A DNA stretch of 37,365 nucleotides from an uncultured Pseudoxanthomonas sp. (GCA_946886405.1 CAMPIO010000029.1:1-37365); one strand, 5' to 3'. Positions 28,147-37,174 are shown, counted from the stretch's first letter. Made by a program: numbers and translations. Notes: generated from the sequence alone by a model not told the origin.

Positions 28147-28167
28147 GACGGTTTGGCAACCACCGTC
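28147..28167. promoter_or_regulatory. palindromic operator-like site between grxD and sodB
   Basis: GACGGT-N9-ACCGTC forms a perfect 6-bp inverted repeat just upstream of the grxD ribosome-binding site in the 157-bp divergent gap. TTGACG (28145-28150) overlaps it and a TACACT follows at 28171. No regulator can be named. Confidence 0.3.
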
Positions 28168-28285
28168 GGGTACACTTTCGGTCCGTTCCGCCGGCCACGC
28201 CTGCGGATTGCATAGTGTAAGCCTTTGCATCGCCCGCCGATGCCGGGCATGCCCCTTTGACCCGCCTAGCGTAAGGAACCGAGCC

Positions 28286-28864
28286 ATGGCCATCGAACTG
28301 CCCCCCCTGCCCTACGACCGCACCGCCCTGGAGCCGCATATCTCCGGCGAGACCATCGACTTCCACTACAGCAAGCACCACAAGACCTACGTCGACAACC
28401 TCAACAAGCTGATCGAGGGCACCGAGTTCGCCGATGCGTCGCTGGAAGAGATCGTGCGCAAGTCGCAGGGCGGCATGTTCAACAACGCCGCGCAGGTGTG
28501 GAACCACACCTTCTACTGGAACGGCCTGAAGCCCAACGGGGGCGGCGAGCCGACCGGCAAGCTGGCCGAGCTGATCAACAAGGCGTTCGGTGATTTCGCG
28601 AAGTTCAAGGAAGAGTTCACCAAGACCGCCATCGGTACGTTCGGTTCCGGCTGGGGCTGGCTGGTGCAGCGTCCGGACGGCTCACTGGCCCTGGCCAGCA
28701 CGTCGAATGCGGCCACGCCGCTGACCGGCGAAGACAAGCCGCTGCTCACCATCGACGTGTGGGAACACGCCTATTACATCGACTACCGCAACGCGCGCCC
28801 GAAGTACGTGGAATCGTTCTGGGCGCTGGTGAACTGGGACTTCGTGGCCGGCAACCTGCGCTGA
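28286..28864 (+). CDS. sodB: superoxide dismutase, iron type
   Basis: A 192-residue Fe/Mn superoxide dismutase that converts superoxide to hydrogen peroxide and oxygen in the cytosol. Metal ligands are all visible: His27 (DFHYSKHH), His74 (VWNHTFYWN), Asp157 and His161 ([18 protein letters not shown]). Gln70 in NNAAQVWNH and the overall length favour the iron type. The start ATG has AAGGA nearby. A strong terminator follows. Confidence 0.97.
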   Translation: MAIELPPLPYDRTALEPHISGETIDFHYSKHHKTYVDNLNKLIEGTEFADASLEEIVRKSQGGMFNNAAQVWNHTFYWNGLKPNGGGEPTGKLAELINKAFGDFAKFKEEFTKTAIGTFGSGWGWLVQRPDGSLALASTSNAATPLTGEDKPLLTIDVWEHAYYIDYRNARPKYVESFWALVNWDFVAGNLR

Positions 28865-28886
28865 GCGCGGACCACCGACCCACGCG

Positions 28887-28920
28887 AAAACGGCCGGGGA
28901 AACCCGGCCGTTTTCTTTTG
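28887..28920. terminator. terminator between sodB and purK
   Basis: A stem of eight G-C pairs (28891-28898 with 28903-28910), extended by A-T pairs, closes on a GAAA tetraloop and continues into TTTTCTTTTG on the + strand. The flanking A run lets it also serve the convergent purK. It is identical over 31 bases to the terminator at 22832-22862. Confidence 0.9.
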
Positions 28921-28940
28921 CGCTTGCGAACAGGGACGCG

Positions 28941-30083
28941 CTAGCCGGAGAGTCGCGCCACGACCGGGGTCACCTGCGTATCGCGTCCGAGCGCATTGCC
29001 CACCCGGGCCAGCGCCTGCGCCAGCGACGACGCATCGTCCGCACGCACCGTGGCATGGCCGACCTTGCGGCCGGCACGCGACTCCTTGCCGTAGTCGTGC
29101 CAGTGACCGCCGGCTTCCTGCAGTACGGCATGCGTATCGGGCATCTCGCCGATCCAGTTGAGCATGCAGGCGTGCCCCAACACACGCGTATCGCCCAGCG
29201 GCAGGCCGAGTACCGCGCGCAGGTGGTTCTGGAACTGCGACGTCTCCGCACCCTCTATCGTCCAGTGGCCGGAGTTGTGCACGCGCGGTGCCATCTCGTT
29301 GGCGAGCAGTTCGCCATCGCGGTAGAACAGCTCCAACGCGAACACGCCGACATAGTCCAGCGATTCCGCCAACCGCCGCGCGTGCGCGCACGCCGCATCG
29401 GCCAGCGCCACATCGACACGTGCCGGTGCCAGGCTCGCCGACAGCACCCCGTCGACGTGCCAGTTTTCGGTCAACGGCCACGTGCGGAACTCGCCGTCGC
29501 GGCCGCGCACCGCGACCACCGACAGCTCGCGCTCGAACGGAATGAAGGCTTCGACGATCAATCCCACGGTCGCGGCCTGCGCACCCAGCGCCTGCCATGC
29601 CGCATCGATGTCCGCCGACGACTTGATGCGGAACTGTCCCTTGCCGTCGTAACCCAGGCGGCGCGTCTTGAGGATGCACGCGCCGCCCAGTCGCTCGACC
29701 TCGGCACGCAGCACTTCGAGGCTGCCCACATCCGCGAAGGCGCCGACCGGAATACCAAGCTCGCGAAACAGCGTCTTCTCGACCAGCCGATCCTGCGCCA
29801 CCGCCAGTGCACGCGGGTTGGGGAACACCGGGACGCGGCTGGCGAGCCATTCCGCGCTCTCCGCCGGCACGTTCTCGAAATCGAACGTGGCCACGTCGAC
29901 CTTCGATGCGAATTCGGCCAGCGCGGCTTCATCGCGGTAGTCGCCCACCAGCAGGGGCGCGAACTGCCCGGCGCATGCGTCCGCTGCGGTGTCCATCACC
30001 AGGAAGCGCAAGCCCAGTGGCGCGCCGGACAGCGCCAGCATGCGCGCGAGCTGTCCGCCCCCAAGGATGCCAACCGTGGTCAT
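28941..30083 (-). CDS. purK: N5-carboxyaminoimidazole ribonucleotide synthase
   Basis: A 380-residue ATP-grasp enzyme that makes N5-CAIR from AIR, bicarbonate and ATP in purine synthesis. The N terminus [19 protein letters not shown] is the PurK signature, followed by DFENVP, the ATP-grasp segment [36 protein letters not shown], and the metal-binding [20 protein letters not shown] 30083 overlaps the purE stop (ATGA), so the two are coupled. Confidence 0.97.
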   Translation of the reverse strand: MTTVGILGGGQLARMLALSGAPLGLRFLVMDTAADACAGQFAPLLVGDYRDEAALAEFASKVDVATFDFENVPAESAEWLASRVPVFPNPRALAVAQDRLVEKTLFRELGIPVGAFADVGSLEVLRAEVERLGGACILKTRRLGYDGKGQFRIKSSADIDAAWQALGAQAATVGLIVEAFIPFERELSVVAVRGRDGEFRTWPLTENWHVDGVLSASLAPARVDVALADAACAHARRLAESLDYVGVFALELFYRDGELLANEMAPRVHNSGHWTIEGAETSQFQNHLRAVLGLPLGDTRVLGHACMLNWIGEMPDTHAVLQEAGGHWHDYGKESRAGRKVGHATVRADDASSLAQALARVGNALGRDTQVTPVVARLSG

Positions 30084-30589
30084 AGCGGCTGACGCGGATC
30101 GTCGTGCGCCATCACGTCATCGGTCTGGCGCGTACGGAAAGCGTCGAGTGCGGCACCGATCGCCGGATATTCCGGCGCCAGCAGCGCAGCGGCGAACAGG
30201 CCGGCATTGGCCGCGCCGGCATTGCCGATGGCGAACGTCGCCACCGGGATGCCGGCCGGCATCTGCACGATGGACAGCAGAGAATCCATGCCGTTGAGCG
30301 CCTTCGACTGCACCGGCACGCCCAGCACCGGCACTGCCGTTTTCGCCGCGAGCATGCCGGGCAGATGGGCCGCGCCGCCTGCCCCGGCGATGATCGCGCG
30401 CAGTCCGCGCGAAGCGGCTTCCTCCGCATACGAGAACAGTACGTCCGGCGTGCGGTGCGCGGAGACGACCTTCACTTCGTAAGGCACACCCAACGCATCC
30501 AGTTTCTGCGCGGCGTGCTGCATGGTGTCCCAGTCGGAGCGGGAACCCATCACGATGCCCACGACGGGGCTGGAAACGCTGGCGGTCAT
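30080..30589 (-). CDS. purE: N5-carboxyaminoimidazole ribonucleotide mutase
   Basis: A 169-residue class I PurE that converts N5-CAIR to CAIR. It shows [14 protein letters not shown], the active-site SAHRTPD and [12 protein letters not shown], then [23 protein letters not shown] 30589 has GAGG six bases upstream; six earlier codons are open but unconserved. A -10-like TAGAAT lies at 30619-30614 on the minus strand. It is the first gene of the purE-purK operon, divergent from the Trm112-like gene. Confidence 0.97.
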   Translation of the reverse strand: MTASVSSPVVGIVMGSRSDWDTMQHAAQKLDALGVPYEVKVVSAHRTPDVLFSYAEEAASRGLRAIIAGAGGAAHLPGMLAAKTAVPVLGVPVQSKALNGMDSLLSIVQMPAGIPVATFAIGNAGAANAGLFAAALLAPEYPAIGAALDAFRTRQTDDVMAHDDPRQPL

Positions 30590-30652
30590 GGCCGTCCTCG
30601 GTCGCAAAGACGTATTCTACCCTCCTGACCGAACCGCTGATCGAGTCCCCAC

Positions 30653-30922
30653 ATGGACCGCAAACTGCTCGACCTCCTCTGCTGCCCCACCACCCGCCAG
30701 CCGCTGGCCATCCTTGATTCGCGCGGGCTGGAAGCACTCAACCGCGCCATCGGCGAGGGGCAGGTGAAACGCGCCGACGACACCATGCAGGCCGACGCAC
30801 TGCGCGAAGCGCTGGTCACCCACGACCGCAAGATCGTGTATCGCGTCGAAGACGGCATTCCCGTGCTGCTCGCCGAAGAAGCGATCACCACGGCGCAGGC
30901 TGCCGATTTCCCCGCACGATGA
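30653..30922 (+). CDS. Trm112-family protein (YcaR-like)
   Basis: An 89-residue small protein of the Trm112/UPF0434 family. MDRKLLDLLCCPTTRQPLAI at the N terminus carries the family CP motif; EDGIPVLLAEEA is the conserved C-terminal signature. The central insertion (about 25-60) is longer than in E. coli YcaR. Bacterial members are proposed partners of methyltransferases; the exact role here is unknown. It overlaps nadC by 4 bp (ATGA), suggesting cotranscription. Confidence 0.88.
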   Translation: MDRKLLDLLCCPTTRQPLAILDSRGLEALNRAIGEGQVKRADDTMQADALREALVTHDRKIVYRVEDGIPVLLAEEAITTAQAADFPAR

Positions 30923-31785
30923 GCATGCACCTGACGCCACCGTCGGCGGAGGTCGTGGCGGCGGATGTCGCCCGCGCGCTGGCCGAGGACGTCGGTACGG
31001 GGGACGTGACCGCTGCACTGCTCCCCGACACCGCCGACATCGCCTACCTGCTGTGCAAGGAAGACGCCGTTGTCGCCGGCGGACCGTGGTTCGATGCCTG
31101 CCATCGTGCGCTCGATCCCGGGGTGCGGATCGACTGGCGGGTGCGCGATGGCGACTGCGTGTCTGCCGGAACCGTGCTCGCCACGCTGGTTGGCCGGTCG
31201 CGCGCCCTGGTCACGGCCGAACGTGCGTCGTTGAACTTCCTGCAGACCCTGTCCGGCACCGCCACCGTTACGGCCGAGTACGTCGATGTCGTTCGCGGTA
31301 CGGGCTGCACCATCCTCGATACGCGCAAGACCCTGCCCGGCCTGCGGCTCGCGCAGAAATACGCCGTGCGCTGCGGTGGCGGCCAGAACCATCGCATCGG
31401 TCTCTACGACACGGTGATGCTGAAGGAAAACCACGTGCGTGCCGCCGGCTCGCTGACGGCCGCCATCCATGCGGCGCGCAGCGCGCAGCCGTCGCTGCCC
31501 CTCATCGTCGAAGTCGAAACACTCGCGCAGCTCGACGAAGCACTCAGGGAAGGCTGCGAGCGCATCCTCATCGACGACTTCGATGCAGACACCCGACGCG
31601 AAGCCGTGCGTCGCGCGAAGGCGGCGCCCTACGCGGGCCGCATACCGCTCGAAGTATCCGGCGGCGTCGATTTGTCGACGCTGCGGGGCATCGCAGCCGA
31701 TGGGGTCGACTTCGTGTCGATCGGCGGTTTGACCAAGCACGTCCGTGCCATCGACTTGTCGCTGAAACTCGGCCCCGCGCCGTGA
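30919..31785 (+). CDS. nadC: nicotinate-nucleotide pyrophosphorylase (quinolinate phosphoribosyltransferase)
   Basis: A 288-residue enzyme that converts quinolinate and PRPP to nicotinate mononucleotide in de novo NAD synthesis. Visible signatures are ALAEDVGTGDVTAALL, ERASLNFLQTLSGTAT, DTRKTLPGLRLAQKYAV with the PRPP-binding Arg/Lys, GGGQNHRIGLYDTVMLKENH, and EVSGGVDLSTL-RGIAADGVDFVSIGGLTK at the end. ATG 30919 overlaps the upstream stop. The DUF3301 gene follows by 7 bp. Confidence 0.97.
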   Translation: MSMHLTPPSAEVVAADVARALAEDVGTGDVTAALLPDTADIAYLLCKEDAVVAGGPWFDACHRALDPGVRIDWRVRDGDCVSAGTVLATLVGRSRALVTAERASLNFLQTLSGTATVTAEYVDVVRGTGCTILDTRKTLPGLRLAQKYAVRCGGGQNHRIGLYDTVMLKENHVRAAGSLTAAIHAARSAQPSLPLIVEVETLAQLDEALREGCERILIDDFDADTRREAVRRAKAAPYAGRIPLEVSGGVDLSTLRGIAADGVDFVSIGGLTKHVRAIDLSLKLGPAP

Positions 31786-31792
31786 GGCCCGC

Positions 31793-32128
31793 ATGTCGCC
31801 ACTGAGTGCGCTGCTTTGGCTGATCGCAGGCGGCGCCGCGTTCGCCTACTGGAACGCGGCGCGCGCCGCAGCCGAGCGTGCGATCGCGGTGGGACGCAAT
31901 GCCTGCCAGGCCGCGGGCGTCATCTGGCTGGACCAGAGCGTGCACGCGAGCGGACTGCGACTGCGTCGTGGCGAGGATGGCTGGCTGGGGTTCGAACGCA
32001 GCTTCCGTTTCGAGTATTCGCACGACGGCATCGACCGCCATGTCGGTCGACTGGTGCTGAGAAAAGGGCAACTCGTTTCATTCGTCGGACCGGTCGCCCC
32101 TTCGGTGACGCCGATCGATCTGCACTGA
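31793..32128 (+). CDS. DUF3301 membrane-anchored protein
   Basis: A 111-residue protein with one N-terminal hydrophobic segment (about 4-20), so probably anchored in the inner membrane. It matches DUF3301: ERAIAVGRNACQAAGVIWLD, QSVHASGLRLRR and the aromatic RSFRFEYSHDG block. Function is unknown. GAGG lies five bases before ATG 31793. It is the end of the trm112-nadC run and convergent with sspB after 35 bp. Confidence 0.82.
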   Translation: MSPLSALLWLIAGGAAFAYWNAARAAAERAIAVGRNACQAAGVIWLDQSVHASGLRLRRGEDGWLGFERSFRFEYSHDGIDRHVGRLVLRKGQLVSFVGPVAPSVTPIDLH

Positions 32129-32163
32129 GCTGCTGCGCGCCGCAGGCGCTGGACACAACCGGC

Positions 32164-32616
32164 TTATTTCACCACGCGCAGGAACGGAGGACGCTTGCCT
32201 GCGGGGGGCGGCGCATCGTCGTCCGGCGGCGCGTCCTGCGAGGACGAAGCATCGTCGTCATCGCCACTGGCCTCCGTGTCGTGCGGCACGTCGTCCGGCA
32301 ACGCCATGCCCTGCCCGGTCTCGCGCGAATAGATCGCCAGCACCGCGCTGATGGGCACGTGCACGGCGTGACTGACGCCGCCGAAACGCGCGGTGAAGCT
32401 CACCGCTTCGTTGTCGATCATCAATCTCACGACTGCGCGCTCGGCGATGTTCAGCACCACCTTGCCTTCCTTCACGGCACTGGCGGGCACTTGCACGCCG
32501 GCCAGCGTCGCATCCACCAGCAAGTGCGGCGTCATGCCGTTGTCGGCAATCCACTCGTTCAACGCCCGCAGCAGATACGGGCGATGGCTGGTCATGCGGG
32601 AAGAGGCGTCGGTCAT
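32164..32616 (-). CDS. sspB: ClpXP protease specificity-enhancing factor SspB
   Basis: A 150-residue adaptor that delivers ssrA-tagged proteins to ClpXP. The SspB fold is clear from RPYLLRALNEWIADNGMTPH, LLVDATLAGVQVPASAVKEG, and FTARFGGVSHAVHVPISAV. A flexible acidic linker (about 110-140) leads to the ClpX-binding tail FLRVVK, matching the XB motif of E. coli SspB (LRVVK). ATG 32616 is preferred for its upstream GAGAAG. It follows sspA by 64 bp, the usual pairing. Confidence 0.95.
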   Translation of the reverse strand: MTDASSRMTSHRPYLLRALNEWIADNGMTPHLLVDATLAGVQVPASAVKEGKVVLNIAERAVVRLMIDNEAVSFTARFGGVSHAVHVPISAVLAIYSRETGQGMALPDDVPHDTEASGDDDDASSSQDAPPDDDAPPPAGKRPPFLRVVK

Positions 32617-32680
32617 TTCACTTCTCGGTGGCCAATCGCATGACGGCATCGCGACTGGCCCGGCCTTGAACGGCAGTCGG

Positions 32681-33316
32681 TCAGCTCGGGATCTCGCGCA
32701 GCTTCTTCTCCGCGTCCGTCAGGCTGCGAAGGAAGCCGGGGTGCCGGAAGATGCGGTTGCCATAGTCCTCGATCGCCTTGCCGTCCTTGGGCAGCGGCAC
32801 ATCCAGCGACGGCAGGCGCCAGATGATCGGCGCCATCGCGCAATCGGCCAGGCTCATCTCCGGGTTGAGGAAGAACTTGCTCGCCTTGAACAGCGGCACC
32901 GAGGCGGTGAGCAGTTCCTTCAGACGCTTGCGACCGGCCTCGGCCTGCTGCTTGTTGCCAAGCTGGATCGCCTGCACCTGCGGCACCCAATCGTGCTCGA
33001 TGCGCAGCATGGCCAGGCGAAGGCGCGCGCGCGACAGTGGATCGACCGGCATCAACGGCGGATGCGGATAGCGCTCGTCGAGGTATTCGCTGACCACCGA
33101 GGCGGCGTACAGCACCAGATCGCGCTCCACCAGGGTGGGCACGGAATGGTAGGGATTCAGATCGATGAGGTCTTCGGGCGGGTTCTGCGGATCCACCGGC
33201 ACCAGGTCGTAGCTCACGCCCTTCGCGGCGAGTACCAGCCGCACGCGGTGGCAGAGCACGTCATCGGTGGAGGAAAACAACGTCAGTGTATTGCGCATAC
33301 GTGGACTCGCAGCCAT
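32681..33316 (-). CDS. sspA: stringent starvation protein A (glutathione S-transferase fold)
   Basis: A 211-residue SspA, a GST-fold protein that binds RNA polymerase rather than acting as a transferase. The thioredoxin-like N domain shows TLFSSTDDVLCHRVRLVLAA, PEDLIDLNPYHSVPTLVER and DLVLYAASVVSEYLDERYP. The helical C domain has LADCAMAPIIWRLPSL with the family PHP-like surface region at PHPPLMPVD. GGAG lies eight bases before ATG 33316; ATG 33298 is also possible. It is followed by sspB and preceded by the pet operon. Confidence 0.95.
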   Translation of the reverse strand: MAASPRMRNTLTLFSSTDDVLCHRVRLVLAAKGVSYDLVPVDPQNPPEDLIDLNPYHSVPTLVERDLVLYAASVVSEYLDERYPHPPLMPVDPLSRARLRLAMLRIEHDWVPQVQAIQLGNKQQAEAGRKRLKELLTASVPLFKASKFFLNPEMSLADCAMAPIIWRLPSLDVPLPKDGKAIEDYGNRIFRHPGFLRSLTDAEKKLREIPS

Positions 33317-33358
33317 TCGCGGCTCTCCGACGATCGGAATCCGCCGATCGCACCGACG

Positions 33359-33379
33359 CCGTCAGCCCCTTGCTGACGG
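33359..33379. other. hairpin in the petC-sspA gap
   Basis: A perfect 8-bp inverted repeat (CCGTCAGC 33359-33366, GCTGACGG 33372-33379, 5-base loop) lies in the 181-bp gap. There is no T run on the minus strand, so it is not a standard terminator. A weaker AAAAGCC...GGCTTTT pairing with a 14-base loop lies closer to petC (33412-33444). Confidence 0.35.
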
Positions 33380-33497
33380 TCGCCACGGTCCCTGAGTGTG
33401 CAATCCCCGCCGGAAAAAGCCAAGCAATCCCGCCCGGCTTTTCCCTTGCCGGTGCAGGCCCTGCGGCCTGCCTCGGTGGCGTCGGACGCGACGCCGT

Positions 33498-34244
33498 TTA
33501 GTGGACGTCCTTCCAGTACTCCTGCTTCAGCAGGTAGGCCAGGAACGTCAGCGCCGACAGGAACAGGATCACCCATACGCCGATGCTCTGGCGCTTCAGG
33601 GCCGCCGGCTCGCCGACATACTCCAGGAAGTTGGTGATGTCGCGCGCGGTCTGGTCGAACTCACGCGCGTCCTGCCGGCCCGCCTGCGTGACCTTCAGGC
33701 TTTCCACATGACGCTCGCCGGTGGCCGCATCGGGCTGTCCGAACTCGGCGTGCTGCAGGCCCTGCAGTTCCCACAGGGGATTGGGCATGGAGGCGTTGGG
33801 GAACAGCTTGTTGTTCCAGCCCAGCGGACGCGATTCGTCGAGGTAGAACGACTTGAGGTAGGTGTAGATCCAGTCGCTGCCGCGCACGCGCGCGATGACG
33901 CTCAGATCCGGCGGCATCTTGCCGAACCACTTCGTGGCCGGATCGTGGGGCATCGACACCTGGATCTGCTCACCGAACTTGGCGCCGGTGAAGTTGAGGT
34001 TCTTCATCACCTCGTCTTCGGTCAGGCCAAGGTCTTCGGCCATGCGCGAGTAGCGCATGTACTTCAGCGAGTGGCAGCCCGCGCAGTAGTTCATGTACAG
34101 CTGCGCACCTCGCTGCAGCGACGCGCGGTCGCCCAGGTCGTTGCCGGCCTGCAGCTTGTCGCCGCCGCCTGCGGCGAACACGGAGAACGAAATCAGCAAC
34201 CCGCTGGCGAAGACAGCTAGGCGAGAGGCGAAAGTCTTAGTCAT
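33498..34244 (-). CDS. petC: ubiquinol-cytochrome c reductase, cytochrome c1
   Basis: A 248-residue cytochrome c1 of complex III. A signal sequence (about 1-25) leads to a periplasmic heme domain with the CAGCH site (54-58) in LYMNYCAGCHSLKYMRYSRM, then MPPDLSVIARVRGSDWIYTYLKSF. A C-terminal transmembrane anchor (about 220-238, WVILFLSALTFLAYLL) ends in KQEYWKDVH. It overlaps petB by 8 bp, so it is coupled as the last gene of petABC. Confidence 0.97.
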   Translation of the reverse strand: MTKTFASRLAVFASGLLISFSVFAAGGGDKLQAGNDLGDRASLQRGAQLYMNYCAGCHSLKYMRYSRMAEDLGLTEDEVMKNLNFTGAKFGEQIQVSMPHDPATKWFGKMPPDLSVIARVRGSDWIYTYLKSFYLDESRPLGWNNKLFPNASMPNPLWELQGLQHAEFGQPDAATGERHVESLKVTQAGRQDAREFDQTARDITNFLEYVGEPAALKRQSIGVWVILFLSALTFLAYLLKQEYWKDVH

Positions 34245-35496
34245 GCGTCGTCACCCGCTCGGGCACTGGCTTGGTCTTGTCGATCTTGGTCCAGATCGGC
34301 ATGGTCAGGAAGAACAGGAAGTAGAACGCGGTGAGGAAGCGACCGACGATCGTTTCCACCGGATCGGTACCCGGGCCGGCACCGATCTTGCCCAGCCACA
34401 CGAAGCAGATGGCGAACAGGCCCAGCAGCACCTTCGACAGGACGCCGCGGTAACGGTAGGACTTCACCTTCGCACGATCCAGCCACGGCACCAGGAACAG
34501 GATCGCGATGGCGCCGAACATCACCAGCACGCCGGACAGCTTGTGCGGCACCACGCGCAACATCGCGTAGTAAGGCGTGTAGTACCACACCGGCTTGATG
34601 TGCTCCGGCGTGACCAGGCGGTTGGCTTCGGTGAAGTTGTCGTGTTCCAGGAACCAGCCGCCCATGGCGGGCGCGAAGAACACGATGAACGCCGCGAGGA
34701 TCAGGAAGCCGCCGACGTAGAAGCCATCCTTCACCGTGTAGTACGGGTGGAACGGCACGCCATCGGCCGGGGCCGTGGGCGACCAGCGGTTGCCCTTCGG
34801 ACCCTTCTTGATCTCGACGCCGTCGGGGTTGTTCGAGCCGACTTCATGCAGGGCGAAGATGTGCAGCACCACCAGCAGCAGCAGCACGAGCGGCAGCGCG
34901 ATGACGTGCAGGGCGAAGAAGCGGTTCAGCGTGGCGTCGCTGGGCAGGTAGTCGCCCATGATCCACTCGGTCAAGCCGTTGCCGATCACCGGAATGGCGC
35001 CGAACAGCGAGATGATGACCTTCGCACCCCAGAACGACATCTGGCCCCACGGCAGTACGTAGCCCAGGAAGGCTTCGGCCATCAGCACCAGGTAGATCAG
35101 CATGCCGAGGATCCACACCAGCTCGCGCGGCTTCTGGTACGAGCCGTACATCAGGCCGCGGAACATGTGGATGTAGACGACGATGAAGAACAGCGAGGCA
35201 CCGGTGCTGTGCATGTAGCGGATCAGCCAGCCCCACTCCACGTCGCGCATGATGTATTCGACCGAGGCGAAGGCTTCCGCCGCGCTCGGCTTGAAGTGCA
35301 TCGTCAGGAAGATGCCGGTCAGGATCTGGTTGACCAGCACCACGATCGACAGCACGCCGAAGATGTACCAGATGTTGAAGTTCTTGGGCGCGTAGTACTC
35401 GCTCATGTGCTTGCGGTACACGGGCATGAAGCCCGGCGCGCGCGCGTTGAACCAGTCCACTACGCCATCGGCGGTGCGGGTGATGATGTTCGCCAT
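34237..35496 (-). CDS. petB: ubiquinol-cytochrome c reductase, cytochrome b
   Basis: A 419-residue polytopic subunit carrying hemes bL and bH and both quinone sites. Heme ligands are His96/His110 and His197/His212 (H-x14-H in the second pair). The Qo motif reads PVWY (302-305) rather than PEWY, a variant known in beta/gamma proteobacteria. About eight transmembrane helices are visible, and the C-terminal segment ends FLFFLTMPIWTKIDKTK. It starts 3 bp after petA and overlaps petC. Confidence 0.97.
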   Translation of the reverse strand: MANIITRTADGVVDWFNARAPGFMPVYRKHMSEYYAPKNFNIWYIFGVLSIVVLVNQILTGIFLTMHFKPSAAEAFASVEYIMRDVEWGWLIRYMHSTGASLFFIVVYIHMFRGLMYGSYQKPRELVWILGMLIYLVLMAEAFLGYVLPWGQMSFWGAKVIISLFGAIPVIGNGLTEWIMGDYLPSDATLNRFFALHVIALPLVLLLLVVLHIFALHEVGSNNPDGVEIKKGPKGNRWSPTAPADGVPFHPYYTVKDGFYVGGFLILAAFIVFFAPAMGGWFLEHDNFTEANRLVTPEHIKPVWYYTPYYAMLRVVPHKLSGVLVMFGAIAILFLVPWLDRAKVKSYRYRGVLSKVLLGLFAICFVWLGKIGAGPGTDPVETIVGRFLTAFYFLFFLTMPIWTKIDKTKPVPERVTTHD

Positions 35497-35499
35497 GGC

Positions 35500-36111
35500 T
35501 TACGCGCCCCCTTGCGGATCGAGGCCGATCACGATGGTGTTGTCGTCCTGGTAGAAGTGCGGCGGCACCACCAGGTTGGTGGGCGCGGGCACGCCCTGGA
35601 ACACGCGGCCGGCCATGTCGAAGCGCGACTTGTGGCAGGGGCAGAAATAGCCGCCCTTCCAGTCCGGGTCGTACGGCTCGGGCTTGATCTCGGCGGCCAT
35701 TTCCGGCGAGCAGCCCAGATGCGTGCACAGGCCGACCAGCACGGAGATCTCCGGCTTCAGCGAGCGCGTCTCACCCGTGATGTACGACGGCTGCTGGTCC
35801 TTGTTGGCGGACTGCGGGTCACGCAGGTTCGCGTCCAGCGTGGGCAGTGCGTCCAGGATCGCCTTGGAACGCTTCACGATCCAGATCGGCTGACCGCGCC
35901 ATTCCAGGATCAGGCGCTGGCCTTCCTGCAGACCCGTGAGATCAGCGGTCACCGGAGCACCGGCCAGCTTGGCCCGTGCGCTCGGATTCCACGACTTGAT
36001 AAAAGGTACTGCTGCAATACCGGCACCTACTGCACCCACCACAGCGGTGGTCGCAGTCAGGAACCGGCGTCGGCCCGTATTCACAGGCCCATTGACCCCA
36101 TCGATGGCCAT
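35500..36111 (-). CDS. petA: ubiquinol-cytochrome c reductase, Rieske iron-sulfur subunit
   Basis: A 203-residue Rieske protein. A Tat-type N terminus (GRRRFLTATT, 13-22) and a membrane anchor (about 20-38) precede the Rieske fold, with cluster motifs CTHLGC (129-134) and CPCHKS (157-162) supplying the two Cys and two His ligands (C129, H131, C157, H160). PDWKGGYFCPCHKSRFDMAG is standard. GGAG lies seven bases before ATG 36111. It is the first gene of petABC; the promoter must lie in the 166-bp gap to the transglycosylase, where I see no clear consensus. Confidence 0.97.
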   Translation of the reverse strand: MAIDGVNGPVNTGRRRFLTATTAVVGAVGAGIAAVPFIKSWNPSARAKLAGAPVTADLTGLQEGQRLILEWRGQPIWIVKRSKAILDALPTLDANLRDPQSANKDQQPSYITGETRSLKPEISVLVGLCTHLGCSPEMAAEIKPEPYDPDWKGGYFCPCHKSRFDMAGRVFQGVPAPTNLVVPPHFYQDDNTIVIGLDPQGGA

Positions 36112-36277
36112 CCGGCACTCCGCAAAACAATCAGGTAGCTAAAAAGGCTGCCAAGGCCGCACCCCAGACACCGGTGCGGGCCGCAAAAGACGGCAAAGTG
36201 TAACGGATGGCTTAATGGGCCGACAACGGCTGCCGTGGAATCAATGGCTTGCGTGCGCCCGAGGCGCCCGCCGCGAC

Positions 36278-37174
36278 TCAACGCGCGGCGACGGCCTGAC
36301 GGTAGCGGTCGGCCAGCACGGCGACGCGCTGCACGTAGCGCTGGGTTTCCTTGTACGGCGGCACCCCGCCGTGACGGTCCACCGCGCCTTCGCCCGCGTT
36401 GTAACCGGCAGCGGCGAGGGTCAGGTTGCCGTTGAAGCGCTTCAGCAGCCAGGACAGGTACTGCGCCCCACCACGGATGTTCTGGCCGGCGTTATAGGAG
36501 TCGGTCACGCCGAATCGCCGCGCCGTGGCCGGCATCAGCTGCATCAGGCCCTGTGCACCGGCGTGCGACAGCGCCAGGGGGTTGTAGGAGGACTCGGCGT
36601 GCATGATCGCGCGCAGGATCGACTCCTCCACGCCGAACTCGCGCGACGCTGCGGCGATCTCGGCCTGATAAGCAGAAGTGTTCAGGCGCAGGCGACCGAA
36701 GTCGACGCTGGGGTTGCCGCAGGCGAAGCAGGTTTCGATGTAGCTGTACTTGATGGTCCGCAGGCTGGCCACCTGGGTGCCGCCCTGCGGACGCGCACTG
36801 GTGTAATGGCGCACGCCATCCTTGATATAGGAATAGACCTGTCCACTGACCACGCGGCGCGGACCGGTCGCGGCAGGGGCACGCGCCGGCACGGCGGCCG
36901 GGACGATGGCACTGGCCGAGTCCGACAGGGCGGGCGACACGGCGGCACCGATGGCCGGCGTGGCTTCGGCTGGCCGGGAGACGGACGCGACCTGGGTCGG
37001 GCGGCTGCGATCAGGTGTGTAGCGGCTCACGACTTCGCAGTTGGACCCACTGACGCGCTTGCTGACATAGGCCGGCACACCGTCCGCGCCGGTGCACTTG
37101 TACAGCGTGCCCGCGCTGGCCGGCAGTGCGGTCAACGCGGCCAGCACGGCCAGAAGCGTCAGAGTCCCCCTCAT
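36278..37174 (-). CDS. secreted lytic transglycosylase with DUF4124-like region
   Basis: A 298-residue periplasmic SLT-domain lytic transglycosylase that cleaves peptidoglycan. A signal peptide (1-21) is followed by a DUF4124-like segment (22-52, TLYKCTGADGVPAYVSKR), a low-complexity Ala/Pro/Ser linker (about 60-107), and a second DUF4124-like stretch (VYSYIKDGVRHYTSARP). The Goose-type SLT domain (about 170-290) has catalytic Glu194 in IMHAESSYNPLALS, QGLMQLMPATARRFGV and AGYNAGEGAV. ATG 37174 gives a standard signal peptide, but an in-frame TTG at 37225 has a much better GGAGG six bases upstream and would add 17 residues. It is downstream of a gene-free 5' edge. Confidence 0.9.
   Translation of the reverse strand: MRGTLTLLAVLAALTALPASAGTLYKCTGADGVPAYVSKRVSGSNCEVVSRYTPDRSRPTQVASVSRPAEATPAIGAAVSPALSDSASAIVPAAVPARAPAATGPRRVVSGQVYSYIKDGVRHYTSARPQGGTQVASLRTIKYSYIETCFACGNPSVDFGRLRLNTSAYQAEIAAASREFGVEESILRAIMHAESSYNPLALSHAGAQGLMQLMPATARRFGVTDSYNAGQNIRGGAQYLSWLLKRFNGNLTLAAAGYNAGEGAVDRHGGVPPYKETQRYVQRVAVLADRYRQAVAAR

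Noticed and set aside
33412..33444. terminator after petC
   Set aside because: The stem (AAAAGCC/GGCTTTT) is mostly A-T with a 14-base loop, too weak to call.
34093..36138. 681-codon open frame on the + strand
   Set aside because: It is antisense to petB and petA and strongly His/Arg/Gln-rich, as expected of a shadow frame.
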